Program-made: the position numbers and the translations under genes | The notes under the pieces: model-generated | What the model saw: the letters and a program-made list of their open reading frames with translations, nothing else | What the model was told of the DNA's origin: nothing | The model's database searches: none | Source: Chryseobacterium indologenes | GTDB lineage: Bacteria > Bacteroidota > Bacteroidia > Flavobacteriales > Weeksellaceae | Direction of reading: 5' to 3' | Length of the DNA stretch: 64,000 bases | NCBI GenBank assembly: GCA_002439165.1 | Contig: DJTE01000048.1 | Location: 148,089-212,088 of the forward strand | Part shown: piece after piece, positions 26,644 to 35,193 of the stretch | Numbering within the stretch: position 1 is the stretch's first letter | How the letters are laid out: the number at the start of each line of letters is the position of its first letter

Positions 26644-28116
26644 TTAAGGGCATCCGTATATGGTTTGTTTAAAGAATCCGTTCACCCCATCCGAGGTTCC
26701 TACTTCGTGCTGAACGGTAAAATAAGACAGTGCCGCTGTTGCCGTTGTATTGGTATTATAGATCCCCATCTCTTTTTCCATCCTTTTCTGGTTGGTATTG
26801 GATCTGCATTCATATGACGTAGACGGGCGGATCGGATCTATACAGAAATACGTTGATGAGCCATGATTCTGATGCAGTAATCCGTTTGTAAATTTCACAC
26901 ATAATGTGGTCTGCTTATCTTTTCTGCGGTTCCAGTTTCCGTTTTTGTCGATATGATGCAGTTCTGTCCATCCTGCCAGAGAAGATATGGCTCCTCCCAG
27001 GCCGAAAGGGAAAGGCTTCCAGGTGTAATAATCTGCTTTTCCGCGCAGTACATTGGATGAATTGATGACAAGATCCTGCAATCCGCCACGGGCATCCATT
27101 GTACAGGTCTCATTCATTCCTTTTACATAGATCGGGAAAGTTCTGGTAACATCCCAGGTATTCGGGCCGGAATTGGACGAGCTTAATACCTTTACTTTTA
27201 CCACCGGATTATAAAATGTACTGGCTACGCCCGGATATACATGCTCTATAACAGGAAGAATATACTGATTGGGACCTAAAGTAAATTCCGTAAACGCTCC
27301 GGTTGCGTCATTGAACTCTATTCTGTACCTGGCTCTCTGGGGAACGGAAACATGGCTCAGTGTAAAGCCTTCAAATTTTACTTTTCCCGGAACAGAGCAG
27401 GTAAAATTCTGATATACGGTACCACTTAAACTGAATCTTAAATATGGAACGGGTGTACCTCTTGCTCCTTTAGCATCTGCAAAATCGATCGTTCCGAACT
27501 CCCTGTTATAGATTTCAGGAGAGGTGACAGAAATAAATTCCCGGGTAAGATCCAGGTTCAGAATATCTTCCAGTGCCGGATTATCGCCGAGGGCTTCTAC
27601 TTTTTTCAGCAATTCCGGCTGGGTATCTTTTACGGAAGCTATAAATTCAGGGCTGATATATCTTAAAATATACCTTCCTATCTTTACTTCCCTGTTGGTA
27701 TTGAGAATAGAACGAATGGCGCTTGAAGTGATCCAGTGTTCTTCGGGAATTTCCTGATAGGTATGCCAGCCAACTGCATTTTTCTGTTCAAATTTAGCCA
27801 GAGCATCGGCTCTCAAAGAGCTGATTCCTACGTATTGCTCCACTTCTGCCAGATAATCATCTTCATTCATCTCCTCATCCTGACCGGAAATCAGTGTATT
27901 CAGATAATTATAATAACAGGTAAAATGCTTTTCATCTTCAAAGGCCAGCATCCCGTTATACAGGGAAGGAACAGAACATGGCAGCGAAACCGATGATTCC
28001 CTTCTGGACAGTACGTTATTTTCTTCTCTCTTCTGTTTCAGAATTTCATCTTCGCAGCTCAGCAGAAAAAACAGGAGTCCTGATACAATTAAAGACTGTT
28101 TTTTTAATATTTTCAT
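26644..28116 (-). CDS. Lipoprotein of unknown function
   Basis: Protein of 490 residues with a lipoprotein signal (LLFFLLSCEDE, lipid Cys near residue 21). The first 130 residues are charged and helical. The middle has beta-rich stretches (YLRFSLSGTVYQNFTCSVPG, YRIEFNDATGAFTEFTLGPN). The C-terminal third is rich in Cys, Trp and His, including ELHHIDKNGNW and YFCIDPIRPSTSYECR. I know no family for it. The Cys pairs suggest disulfides outside the cytoplasm. It stands alone. The gene is followed on its own strand only by the gdhA hairpin at 26591-26617. Confidence 0.75.
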   Translation of the reverse strand: MKILKKQSLIVSGLLFFLLSCEDEILKQKREENNVLSRRESSVSLPCSVPSLYNGMLAFEDEKHFTCYYNYLNTLISGQDEEMNEDDYLAEVEQYVGISSLRADALAKFEQKNAVGWHTYQEIPEEHWITSSAIRSILNTNREVKIGRYILRYISPEFIASVKDTQPELLKKVEALGDNPALEDILNLDLTREFISVTSPEIYNREFGTIDFADAKGARGTPVPYLRFSLSGTVYQNFTCSVPGKVKFEGFTLSHVSVPQRARYRIEFNDATGAFTEFTLGPNQYILPVIEHVYPGVASTFYNPVVKVKVLSSSNSGPNTWDVTRTFPIYVKGMNETCTMDARGGLQDLVINSSNVLRGKADYYTWKPFPFGLGGAISSLAGWTELHHIDKNGNWNRRKDKQTTLCVKFTNGLLHQNHGSSTYFCIDPIRPSTSYECRSNTNQKRMEKEMGIYNTNTTATAALSYFTVQHEVGTSDGVNGFFKQTIYGCP

Positions 28117-28306
28117 GATCTATAAATTATTACAGTCATAAAGCTACATGCTGCCTTTAGCAAAAAAAACAACAAATCAGTAAGTGTAGCAGTATTTCTA
28201 TTAAGTGTGAGTAAGTAAAAAGAAACACCTTGTAAAAAACAGAAAGGTTGAAAGCCGGAAGAGGGAAAAAGAAAGTAAATTCAGGAAATCTTCATCACAG
28301 ATCATT

Positions 28307-28340
28307 AAAAAATCCCGAAACAAAATGTTTCAGGATTTTC
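28307..28340 (-). terminator. Terminator of the Ala-rich exported protein gene
   Basis: Arms AAAATCC..GAAACA and TGTTTC..GGATTTT pair around a short A-rich loop. The minus-strand side continues with T, 20 bases after the gene stop. Confidence 0.75.
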
Positions 28341-28360
28341 TTTCTGTTTGCTTGAAATAT

Positions 28361-28693
28361 TTACTTTGATGACTTTGCTTTCTTTTTGGCTTTTCTGTCT
28401 TCTTTGGAAGCTTTTGAAGGCTTGGTTGCTTCCGTATTCACTTCTGCACTCATCGTAGCATTGGCGGCTGGGGCGGCGGCATCAGCGGTAGCTGTTGCCG
28501 CAGGGCTTTCTTTTGCTGGGGCGGTCTCTGTGGAAACTGTTCCGGTGGCTGCTGTTGCTGCCGGCATAGCTGTTTGGGACTGTGCAGCTGTTTTGGCGGG
28601 TGCAGTTTCAGCCGCTTTTTTTGTTTCTGTCTGAGCTGATACCGTAACAATTCCGGCTGCCATCAATGCGGCCGACAGGATTAACTTTTTCAT
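28361..28693 (-). CDS. Small exported Ala/Thr-rich protein with basic tail
   Basis: Protein of 110 residues from ATG 28693: signal peptide MKKLILSAALMAAGIVTVSAQ, a low-complexity Ala/Thr/Pro/Glu middle, and a very basic end (KASKEDRKAKKKAKSSK). It is probably disordered after export. Earlier in-frame starts lie in A+T-rich leader and would destroy the signal peptide. Function unknown. The compositional bias produces long false open frames on the opposite strand. Confidence 0.7.
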   Translation of the reverse strand: MKKLILSAALMAAGIVTVSAQTETKKAAETAPAKTAAQSQTAMPAATAATGTVSTETAPAKESPAATATADAAAPAANATMSAEVNTEATKPSKASKEDRKAKKKAKSSK

Positions 28694-29001
28694 AATGTAA
28701 TATTTTAAATGGTTGTTTAGTTTAAACGCCACATTATTCATTAAATTATCCGTAACACTCTTATTTAACGTACTTTATCATTATTTAAGAAGAATTTTGG
28801 AAGAAAAGCCCAGAAGGAAAATAAAAGCAGGAAGATGAGAATTATTTTAGGTTAAGCCTATTTCTGAAAGCCGTTTGAAAGAATATTGAAGGAAAAATAA
28901 TATTGCTTTTTAGCAGTCAGAAAGATAGATATAGCATAACGCTGTATCAACAAATTTGATGGAAGTTTCTTACAGTTAAGCACACTTCTGTAAGTTATTC
29001 A

Positions 29002-29089
29002 ATAAAAAAATTGATGGAGCTGAACTGTTATTAAAAGATTGTTAAAATGTTATCTTTTATTCTTCAGATTTTTCAGCTCCATCTTTTTT
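29002..29089 (-). terminator. Long structured terminator of the YkgJ gene
   Basis: Outer arms GATGGAGCTGAA (29013-29024) and TTCAGCTCCATC (29072-29083) pair perfectly. Inside, AAAAGAT and ATCTTTT can pair as a second stem. On the minus strand a T-rich run follows. The hairpin begins 8 bases after the YkgJ stop. The rest of the gene-free stretch 28694-29091 holds nothing else I can identify. Confidence 0.7.
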
Positions 29090-29091
29090 CT

Positions 29092-29601
29092 TTATTTACC
29101 TGTGTTCTTCATCATTTTTTCTACAAATTCATAAGCTGCGGGGCATATTACCGTATTTTTCAGCATAAGATGATTGATCTGATAGATCTTTTTCCGGTCG
29201 GTATGCGGATATTCACGGCAGGCTTTGGGTCTTACTTCATAAATGGAGCAGGTATTATCCGTGTTAAGAAAAAAACAGGGAAGATGCTGAAGCACTTTAT
29301 CCTGATCTTCATCCACTCTTAAAAATTTAGCTTCAAAATCAGCAGGTTTCATGCGGAGATGCTTCGCAATACGTTCAATGTCTTTTTCGGTATACAGGGG
29401 TCCTGTCGTTTTACAGCAGTTGGCACACTGAAGGCAGTCTATCTCATCAAATACTTCATCATGCGTTTCCTGAACAACATAATCGAGGTTTTTAGGCGTT
29501 TTTTTCTTTAATCCGTCCAAAAATTTCTTATGTTCTTTCTGCTTCTGTAAAGCCTGCTTTTTATAAAAATCTAAATCCATATCATTGGCCTGTTTTGCCA
29601 T
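29092..29601 (-). CDS. YkgJ family cysteine-cluster protein
   Basis: Protein of 169 residues from ATG 29601. The first 50 residues are charged and helical. The YkgJ domain (PF03692) has DCLQCANCCKTTGPLY, then HLPCFFLNTDNTCSIYEVRP, KACREYP and a last CPAA: the conserved cysteines thought to bind zinc or an iron-sulfur cluster. Cytoplasmic; biochemical role not established. A TTG further upstream would put the start on top of the -7 element. Confidence 0.88.
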   Translation of the reverse strand: MAKQANDMDLDFYKKQALQKQKEHKKFLDGLKKKTPKNLDYVVQETHDEVFDEIDCLQCANCCKTTGPLYTEKDIERIAKHLRMKPADFEAKFLRVDEDQDKVLQHLPCFFLNTDNTCSIYEVRPKACREYPHTDRKKIYQINHLMLKNTVICPAAYEFVEKMMKNTGK

Positions 29602-29616
29602 TCTATTTTTCCTTTG

Positions 29617-29624
29617 CAAAGATA
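29617..29624 (-). promoter_or_regulatory. -7 promoter element of the YkgJ gene
   Basis: TATCTTTG on the minus strand, 15 bases before the ATG at 29601. A TTTG at 29649-29652 is possible as -33 but the 24-base spacing is long. Confidence 0.5.
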
Positions 29625-29731
29625 AAATATTGTTTTTATGAAATTTATCAAAGGCTTTTGATAAAGTATGGAAAATCTTTCTATTTAAATTTTTAAACAG
29701 ATTCGCAGATAAAATTGTTTCAGCCGCTTTA

Positions 29732-31597
29732 TTATTTAGACCTGATCATTTTTTTAGTCCCTACCATTTTTTCATCAACAATTAAGGAATAGAAATATGT
29801 GCCTCCGTTCAAGGAACTTACATCTACATTCACCGCCCCATTGTCTGAAGCTGCCAGCGATATTTCTCTCACAATTCTCTGGCTCATGTCTGCAATGACA
29901 ATTTTTGCAGAAGAAAATTTCTGAGGAAGTTTATACCTGATTAAAGTGCTTTGATCAGACGGATTAGGTACATTTTGTTCCAATAATGCAATGGATGTGT
30001 TTTGGACGGCGTTATCCCCTTTTGGAGAGCTATCAGAAGCTTTTGCCCCGAGAGCCTTTTCTACCAGTGCTTTTAATTCATTGACTTCTTTTCGTAAAGA
30101 TTCATTCTCTGCGCTAAGTTCCTGCACTGCTTTTACCAAAGGAACAACAAAATCTCCATATCTCAGGCTGTACAGATCATTTTCATTTTTAGGAAGATCT
30201 ACTCCACTGAAACTATAATTAACAGATTTAGCGGCTTTCTCTACATCCTGCGCTATAAAGCCTGTATATTGTATTTCCTGCTGATTATTACGTATTGTTT
30301 TGTTTTGGAAATCATTGTTCGCAGATGCATTTATAATTTTGTCCGCAGCAGAATAATCATAAGTATAGGTCACCGGCTGCAGCTGGTTGATAAATGTAAG
30401 GCCCGGTACATTTTGCTGAACATTCTTTTTGATTCTTCCGTCTGATAAAACGCTCCAGTTTACAGTTCCTCCAATGCTTGTGACACTGGTGTTTCCAAAG
30501 CGCATCTGGTTGCTTGCCGTAGCCACCGCACCGGTTCCTATTGCTGCTGCATTGTTGAGACCGTCTTTAGATACGTTAGCGAACATCCCTATTGCCACAT
30601 TGTTACTGCCTGTCAGGTTTGTAATCATGGACTTTAGGCCTAAAGCCGTATTATTTCCGCCTGTTGTTGCATCTCTCATGGCTTCATAGCCTACGATTGT
30701 ATTATTAGAATAATGTCCATAACCGTATGTAGTATCTCCTCCGGAAATATTAGGATCTCCGCTGGCATTGTGAGTTGACCATAATGCACGGGTTCCGACA
30801 ACGGTGTTCCAACTCCCGTCAATACTTCCCGCTAATGCTTCATTTCCTACGGACGTATTTTCTGAACCTGTTTTATTAGACCATCCGGCATCTGAACCAA
30901 TAGCTGTATTTTTAGATCCGGTAGTATTTGAATAGAGTGCTCCCGGTCCGAAGGCTGCATTTTCCTGGCCCGTTGTATTCAGTTCCATAGTCTGGCTTCC
31001 GAATGCGGCATTGTACCATCCTGTGGTATTGGTATGCATTGCTTTTGAGCCTACTGCAGTGTTTAGACTTGCACCTGCGGTAACAATCAGTGCTTCGTAC
31101 CCTAATGCCGTATTATGCACCCCCGTGGTATTCTTATTGAGGGCACTGAAGCCAACTCCGGTATTGCTAAATCCGGAACTATTGGAATAAAGGGCATTTG
31201 TACCTATGGCCGTATTAAAATATCCATCCACATTGCTTACAAGGGTCCATGCTCCCATTGAGACGTTATTGTGACCTGTTTTATTATTGATCATAGAATT
31301 TAAGCCCATTGCTGTATTCTGGACACCACTCGTATTACGGGCTAAAACAGAAGAGCCGAAAGCACTGTTCCCGTCTCCCCATGAGTAGTCTAATGCCCAT
31401 TGCCCGAAGGCTGTACTGGTATTCGAGGGATTGACAAATCCGCTGTTGTTGTTATTGACTTTAAAGCGTAAGGCATTGTTGTCAGTAGTTCCTAAGAAAC
31501 TTCCGGAGGCTCCTGAATTTCCGGTTAAAGACCAGTTTTGTGCATGCACTCCCATGATCCCCAATAGCCCTGCTACTGAAATTAAAATTTTTTTCAT
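29732..31597 (-). CDS. Adhesin-like protein: trimeric-head repeats, S74 chaperone domain and T9SS sorting signal
   Basis: Protein of 621 residues with a signal peptide (ending GVHAQ). Residues about 60-345 are around a dozen 22-25-residue repeats of the type NTAxGxxALxSNTTG, like the heads of YadA-type trimeric adhesins and phage fibres. Residues about 380-500 match the Peptidase_S74 intramolecular chaperone (VLSDGRIKKNVQ, YTGFIAQDVEKAA, YGDFVVPLVKAVQEL), ending in a coiled coil (ENESLRKEVNELKALVEKAL). The last 80 residues are a type A T9SS sorting domain (NVPNPSDQSTLIRYKLP to GTKKMIRSK). It is probably a trimer exported by the type IX system. Self-cleavage by the S74 domain is possible but would release the sorting domain. 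Confidence 0.85.
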   Translation of the reverse strand: MKKILISVAGLLGIMGVHAQNWSLTGNSGASGSFLGTTDNNALRFKVNNNNSGFVNPSNTSTAFGQWALDYSWGDGNSAFGSSVLARNTSGVQNTAMGLNSMINNKTGHNNVSMGAWTLVSNVDGYFNTAIGTNALYSNSSGFSNTGVGFSALNKNTTGVHNTALGYEALIVTAGASLNTAVGSKAMHTNTTGWYNAAFGSQTMELNTTGQENAAFGPGALYSNTTGSKNTAIGSDAGWSNKTGSENTSVGNEALAGSIDGSWNTVVGTRALWSTHNASGDPNISGGDTTYGYGHYSNNTIVGYEAMRDATTGGNNTALGLKSMITNLTGSNNVAIGMFANVSKDGLNNAAAIGTGAVATASNQMRFGNTSVTSIGGTVNWSVLSDGRIKKNVQQNVPGLTFINQLQPVTYTYDYSAADKIINASANNDFQNKTIRNNQQEIQYTGFIAQDVEKAAKSVNYSFSGVDLPKNENDLYSLRYGDFVVPLVKAVQELSAENESLRKEVNELKALVEKALGAKASDSSPKGDNAVQNTSIALLEQNVPNPSDQSTLIRYKLPQKFSSAKIVIADMSQRIVREISLAASDNGAVNVDVSSLNGGTYFYSLIVDEKMVGTKKMIRSK

Positions 31598-31967
31598 AAT
31601 GTGATTTTTTTAAGTTAGTATTATTTTATTTATTATGCTGTTTCTATTTTTCTAATCAACAGTGACAAAAAACTAACTTATTAAAGTTAAGATTAAATTT
31701 CAAATAACCGCTATATTAAATCAACTTTTAATGATTTATTTTTTTAATGTAAACGACATCACACTCTGAAAATCATTATTAAAGTATCGGTAGAATAAAC
31801 AGATGAGCTTTTATTTCCGGTAAGAAAAGAGAAATTCTGCAAAACTTTTACGAATCTAAAAGCCAATAGAGTAACCTTGCTTCAATAAATGTATTTTTTA
31901 AGAACCTTAGTCCGTTTTTTTTTGATAATAAGTCGCTTTTCGACTATGAAATTTATCAAGTTGATGA

Positions 31968-32000
31968 TTGAATTTTTCCGTTGAAATTGCTGTATATTTG
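31968..32000 (+). promoter_or_regulatory. Promoter-like sequence of the truncated hemoglobin gene
   Basis: TTG (31968-31970), 22 nt, TATATTTG (31993-32000), directly before ATG 32005; the very short leader makes the call tentative. The remainder of the 407-base gap 31598-32004 is A+T rich. I found no -7 match for the adhesin-like gene in it. Confidence 0.4.
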
Positions 32001-32004
32001 ATAT

Positions 32005-32385
32005 ATGAAAAAACTGGAATCCCGCGAAGATATTGAGCATCTTGTCAATTCATTTTACGCCAAAGTCGTTAAAGATGAGACTATTGGGTTTTTCTTCAAC
32101 GATATTGCCAAAGTAGACTGGGACAAGCACCTTCCTAAAATGTATTCATTCTGGGAATCGATCCTGTTCGGGCAGATGTCGTACAAAGGAAATCCGATGG
32201 GTGTACACTTCCCTATCAACGAAATCCAGGCTATGGAACAGAAACATTTCGACCGGTGGCTGGAACTCTGGAGGCAGACCATTGAAGAAAATTTTGCCGG
32301 AGAAAATGCCGATATGGCCATTTACAAATCCGAAAATATAGCCAAACTGATGGCTTTCAAAATGGAGCTTGCCAGAAGGCTTTAA
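32005..32385 (+). CDS. Group III truncated hemoglobin
   Basis: Haem protein of 126 residues. Family features include the Phe pair in GFFFNDIAKVDWDKHLPKMY, FWESILFG, YKGNPMGVHFPI, and the proximal His in MEQKHFDRWLELW (His 77). Group III proteins lack the Gly-Gly hinges of groups I and II, as here. Roles proposed for the family include nitric-oxide or oxygen chemistry; no partner gene is visible beside it. Confidence 0.93.
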   Translation: MKKLESREDIEHLVNSFYAKVVKDETIGFFFNDIAKVDWDKHLPKMYSFWESILFGQMSYKGNPMGVHFPINEIQAMEQKHFDRWLELWRQTIEENFAGENADMAIYKSENIAKLMAFKMELARRL

Positions 32386-32449
32386 CAAAATCCGGAATGT
32401 AATAATCCCGTGACTCAAGATTGAAAAACCGTGACTTTATCACCTGTTT

Positions 32450-33520
32450 TTAAGGAACAATTACTGTAAAGATATAGGCTGCCAGATTCACCAGAAGCAC
32501 TGTTCCGTAAAGAATATTGGTTTTTCCGCGACTTAATGAAAGCATCACGATAAATACAGACAGGGAAAGCAGGATAATATCTTTTTTATCCAGTCCCAGC
32601 ACCAACGGAATATCGTAGAGAATACAGACTGTGGAAACCGCAGGAATCGTCAGCCCGATACTTGCCAGGGCAGATCCCAATGCCAGGTTCAGGCTGGACT
32701 GTATCTGGTTGCTTCTCGCAGCACGGATGGCCGCAACCCCTTCAGGAAGAAGCACAACAGCAGCAATGATCACACCTACAAGAGATTTCGGAGCTCCTAT
32801 GCTCTGTACCATGTCCTCAATGGTTCCGGAAAGTCCTTTGGCCATCATCACAACGATTGCCAGGCAGACTACCAGAAAACCGAAACTGATCAGCGTTTTT
32901 GTAAATGTCGGAATATAATGCTCTTCCGGATGTTCATCAGGAACAATAAAATAGCTTCTGTGTCTTACCGTCTGTACCATCAGGAATACTCCATAGATCA
33001 CCAGACAGGCAATAGATACAAAAACAAGCTGGGCTTCGTTATAGAAAGGGCCGTTCACACTTGAGGTAAAATTAGGGAGAACAAGCGTAAGGATCAGAAT
33101 AGAGACGATGCTCACCAGGTAGGTAGTTGCAGAAGTCCTTGCAAAGAACTGTTCATGATACTTTACACCTCCCACAAGGATACAGATTCCAAGAATTCCG
33201 TTCAGAATAAGCATTACAGCCGCAAAAACCGTATCCCTTGCCAGCGTGATCGCCTGATCTCCTCCGGCCACCATAAGCGAAATAATTAAGGCAACTTCAA
33301 TAATAGTGATACAGAGTGCAAGAATAATAGTTCCGAACGGCTCTCCTACTTTATGCGCGACCACTTCGGCATGATGCACGGCCGACAGGACACTTCCTGT
33401 AAGCAGAATCCCTGCAATAACATCATAAATAACTCCTCCTCCCATCAGTCCGGAAAAATAGTAAACTACTGCCAGAACGGGGAAAATATACGTGTAATGT
33501 AAAAGTTCTTTTAATTTCAT
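32450..33520 (-). CDS. Calcium:proton antiporter (ChaA/CaCA type)
   Basis: Inner-membrane protein of 356 residues with about eleven helices in two inverted halves. Both ion-binding alpha motifs are visible: VGEPFGTIILALCITIIEVA (about residues 57-76) and the LLPEGVAAIRAA, LNLALGSALASIGLTIP pair (about residues 255-290), each with the acidic residue essential in CaCA exchangers. It probably exports Ca2+, perhaps also Na+ or K+, in exchange for protons. The acidic, His-bearing loop EHPEEHYIP lies between the halves. Confidence 0.9.
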   Translation of the reverse strand: MKLKELLHYTYIFPVLAVVYYFSGLMGGGVIYDVIAGILLTGSVLSAVHHAEVVAHKVGEPFGTIILALCITIIEVALIISLMVAGGDQAITLARDTVFAAVMLILNGILGICILVGGVKYHEQFFARTSATTYLVSIVSILILTLVLPNFTSSVNGPFYNEAQLVFVSIACLVIYGVFLMVQTVRHRSYFIVPDEHPEEHYIPTFTKTLISFGFLVVCLAIVVMMAKGLSGTIEDMVQSIGAPKSLVGVIIAAVVLLPEGVAAIRAARSNQIQSSLNLALGSALASIGLTIPAVSTVCILYDIPLVLGLDKKDIILLSLSVFIVMLSLSRGKTNILYGTVLLVNLAAYIFTVIVP

Positions 33521-33586
33521 AAAGTGATTACAAAATACAAAAACTATATGAATTTTGAAATATCTGAAGATAATATTAATGATATT

Positions 33587-33928
33587 TTAATGCCCCCACA
33601 GATTAAAGTCCTGAAAATCTGTCAGCATATGGAATAAAAGACCAACAGCCACAATTCTGATATTTCCTTTAAAAAACAGCATTAAAAAATAAACAGCAAT
33701 AGCATAGTATGAATGCAGAAAATGAAACCCAATACTGTTCCTGGACGGATCGAATACCGGATTGGCAAAAAGATGATCCAGATCTACAAGCATGGTAGCC
33801 AGCATAATAAGATATGCTTTTTTCCAGTTTTCACGGAAAAAGATCAACGCAATAAACACCGGGAACACCAGGTGCAAAAAGTAATGGGTGATTTGTTTTA
33901 TCCATATAATTTCAGAAAGCATCGTCAT
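33587..33928 (-). CDS. DUF6122 small membrane protein
   Basis: Protein of 113 residues with about four membrane helices. Conserved polar residues are embedded in them: HYFLHL, MLVDLDHLFANP, FHFLHSYY and FHMLTDFQDF. The repeated Asp/His pairs suggest a metal site, as in other membrane metal-dependent hydrolases; this is inference only. It lies between the calcium antiporter and the envelope operon, all on one strand. Confidence 0.8.
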   Translation of the reverse strand: MTMLSEIIWIKQITHYFLHLVFPVFIALIFFRENWKKAYLIMLATMLVDLDHLFANPVFDPSRNSIGFHFLHSYYAIAVYFLMLFFKGNIRIVAVGLLFHMLTDFQDFNLWGH

Positions 33929-33954
33929 CTACAAATCGTTTTTTAATTATCAGT

Positions 33955-35193
33955 TTATCTCCTCAGAATGAGAGGCAGTTCTCCTTTTCCTGTTTTTATT
34001 TTAATGTAATAATCCTGCGCCCTGTTTCCATAAAAGATATACTCTATATCTGAAATCATTTTCTTTTCATGGTCCGTTATACTCTTTAAGGAAGAATACA
34101 GCAAGCTATTGTTTCTCAGCATAATATAATTTTCCTTCAAGGCGGGAGAAAAGGGTTCCCGGCGGGCGGAAGATCTTATCATAATCTCTTTCTGGCCTTT
34201 AGAGACGGTATTGGGCTGAAACGGAATAACCGTAAACTGATTCTGTGTATTGATCCATTTTTTATTCTGAAAATACATCCACGTTTTTCCCGGATCCGAA
34301 GTCTGAAGATCAATCGCATACTTTGGCTGAACGATTTTCTGATAGCTTTTCTGCTCTACCTCATTAAAATTGTCATCATAACCATAGGTAATGATGGTAT
34401 CATTCACCTGTTCCAGATCTGCAACGGCATTCATCCGGGTAATTCCCGCCGAATCGCTGATGCTTTTATCAAAAAAACGGCTCAGATTCCTGATATTCCC
34501 GGCATCAAGTTCCGCTTCCAAAAAGTGATTCGTCTTCTGAAGCCGGGCGACAGCAGATGTAAAATCAGCCGATCCTCCGGCATTTCTTACTTCAATTTCA
34601 TCATCGCCGAGTTCAATGGAAAAATTACGGATCTTCTGTCCTGAAATAAAAGAAAAGCTTCCCAATGTTCCGCTGATGAGCTGTTCCGCACTAAGTTCTT
34701 TTCCCTTTGAAGCCTTGAAAAACGCTGCATCGGTATTTTTAAAAGCCCGGTCAGAAGTCCCGAAAATACAGTAATCTTTCACTATTTTAATGAAAATCTG
34801 ATCTTTCTGATACAGGTTGTTTCCCCTGTCTGCAAATTTCTGCTGTTTCAAATAGGCCAGGAATTTAGGTTGATCTTTGAGCTCAAATGCAGTGTACCAC
34901 TCTGTAAATTTAGTATTTTTAAGGTGGAACGCCTGTAAAAAATCGGGGACACGAATCCCCGAATCTTTAAAAGCAATATGTTCTTCTGTTTCTTTTGAAT
35001 CCCTGAACCACATCGACGGATGGGTTGTAAGACTGAAAATGTACTGTCCCGCCAGTTTCTTTACATCAATCAAAACCACTGCATCTGCACTTTCCGGAAC
35101 AAACTTTAAGGTCCTGTCTTTATGGAAAAAGACAAAATACATAATGGCGGCCACCGGCAGCATCAGCCAGGCAATCAGTTTTTTTTTCTTCAT
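33955..35193 (-). CDS. Membrane-anchored envelope protein of unknown function
   Basis: Protein of 412 residues with one N-terminal helix (LIAWLMLPVAAIMYFVFF), then an extracytoplasmic domain opening with VPESADAVVLIDVKKLAGQY. The same type of opening (a Pro, then a strand ending in a hydrophobic-Asp/Glu-Ile pattern) occurs in the gene immediately upstream, so the two may share a fold related to DUF4836. Its ATG follows the upstream stop with no gap, and it is the last gene of a three-gene operon that begins at 37892. Function unknown. Confidence 0.75.
   Translation of the reverse strand: MKKKKLIAWLMLPVAAIMYFVFFHKDRTLKFVPESADAVVLIDVKKLAGQYIFSLTTHPSMWFRDSKETEEHIAFKDSGIRVPDFLQAFHLKNTKFTEWYTAFELKDQPKFLAYLKQQKFADRGNNLYQKDQIFIKIVKDYCIFGTSDRAFKNTDAAFFKASKGKELSAEQLISGTLGSFSFISGQKIRNFSIELGDDEIEVRNAGGSADFTSAVARLQKTNHFLEAELDAGNIRNLSRFFDKSISDSAGITRMNAVADLEQVNDTIITYGYDDNFNEVEQKSYQKIVQPKYAIDLQTSDPGKTWMYFQNKKWINTQNQFTVIPFQPNTVSKGQKEIMIRSSARREPFSPALKENYIMLRNNSLLYSSLKSITDHEKKMISDIEYIFYGNRAQDYYIKIKTGKGELPLILRR

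Noticed and set aside
28386..28650. Ala/Val-rich frames overlapping the small exported protein
   Set aside because: Mirror images of the Ala/Thr-rich coding sequence on the other strand or frame; no start signal or family resemblance.
30429..31400. Regularly spaced repeats as a possible CRISPR array
   Set aside because: The repeats are coding (22-25-residue head repeats), in frame, degenerate and without spacers.
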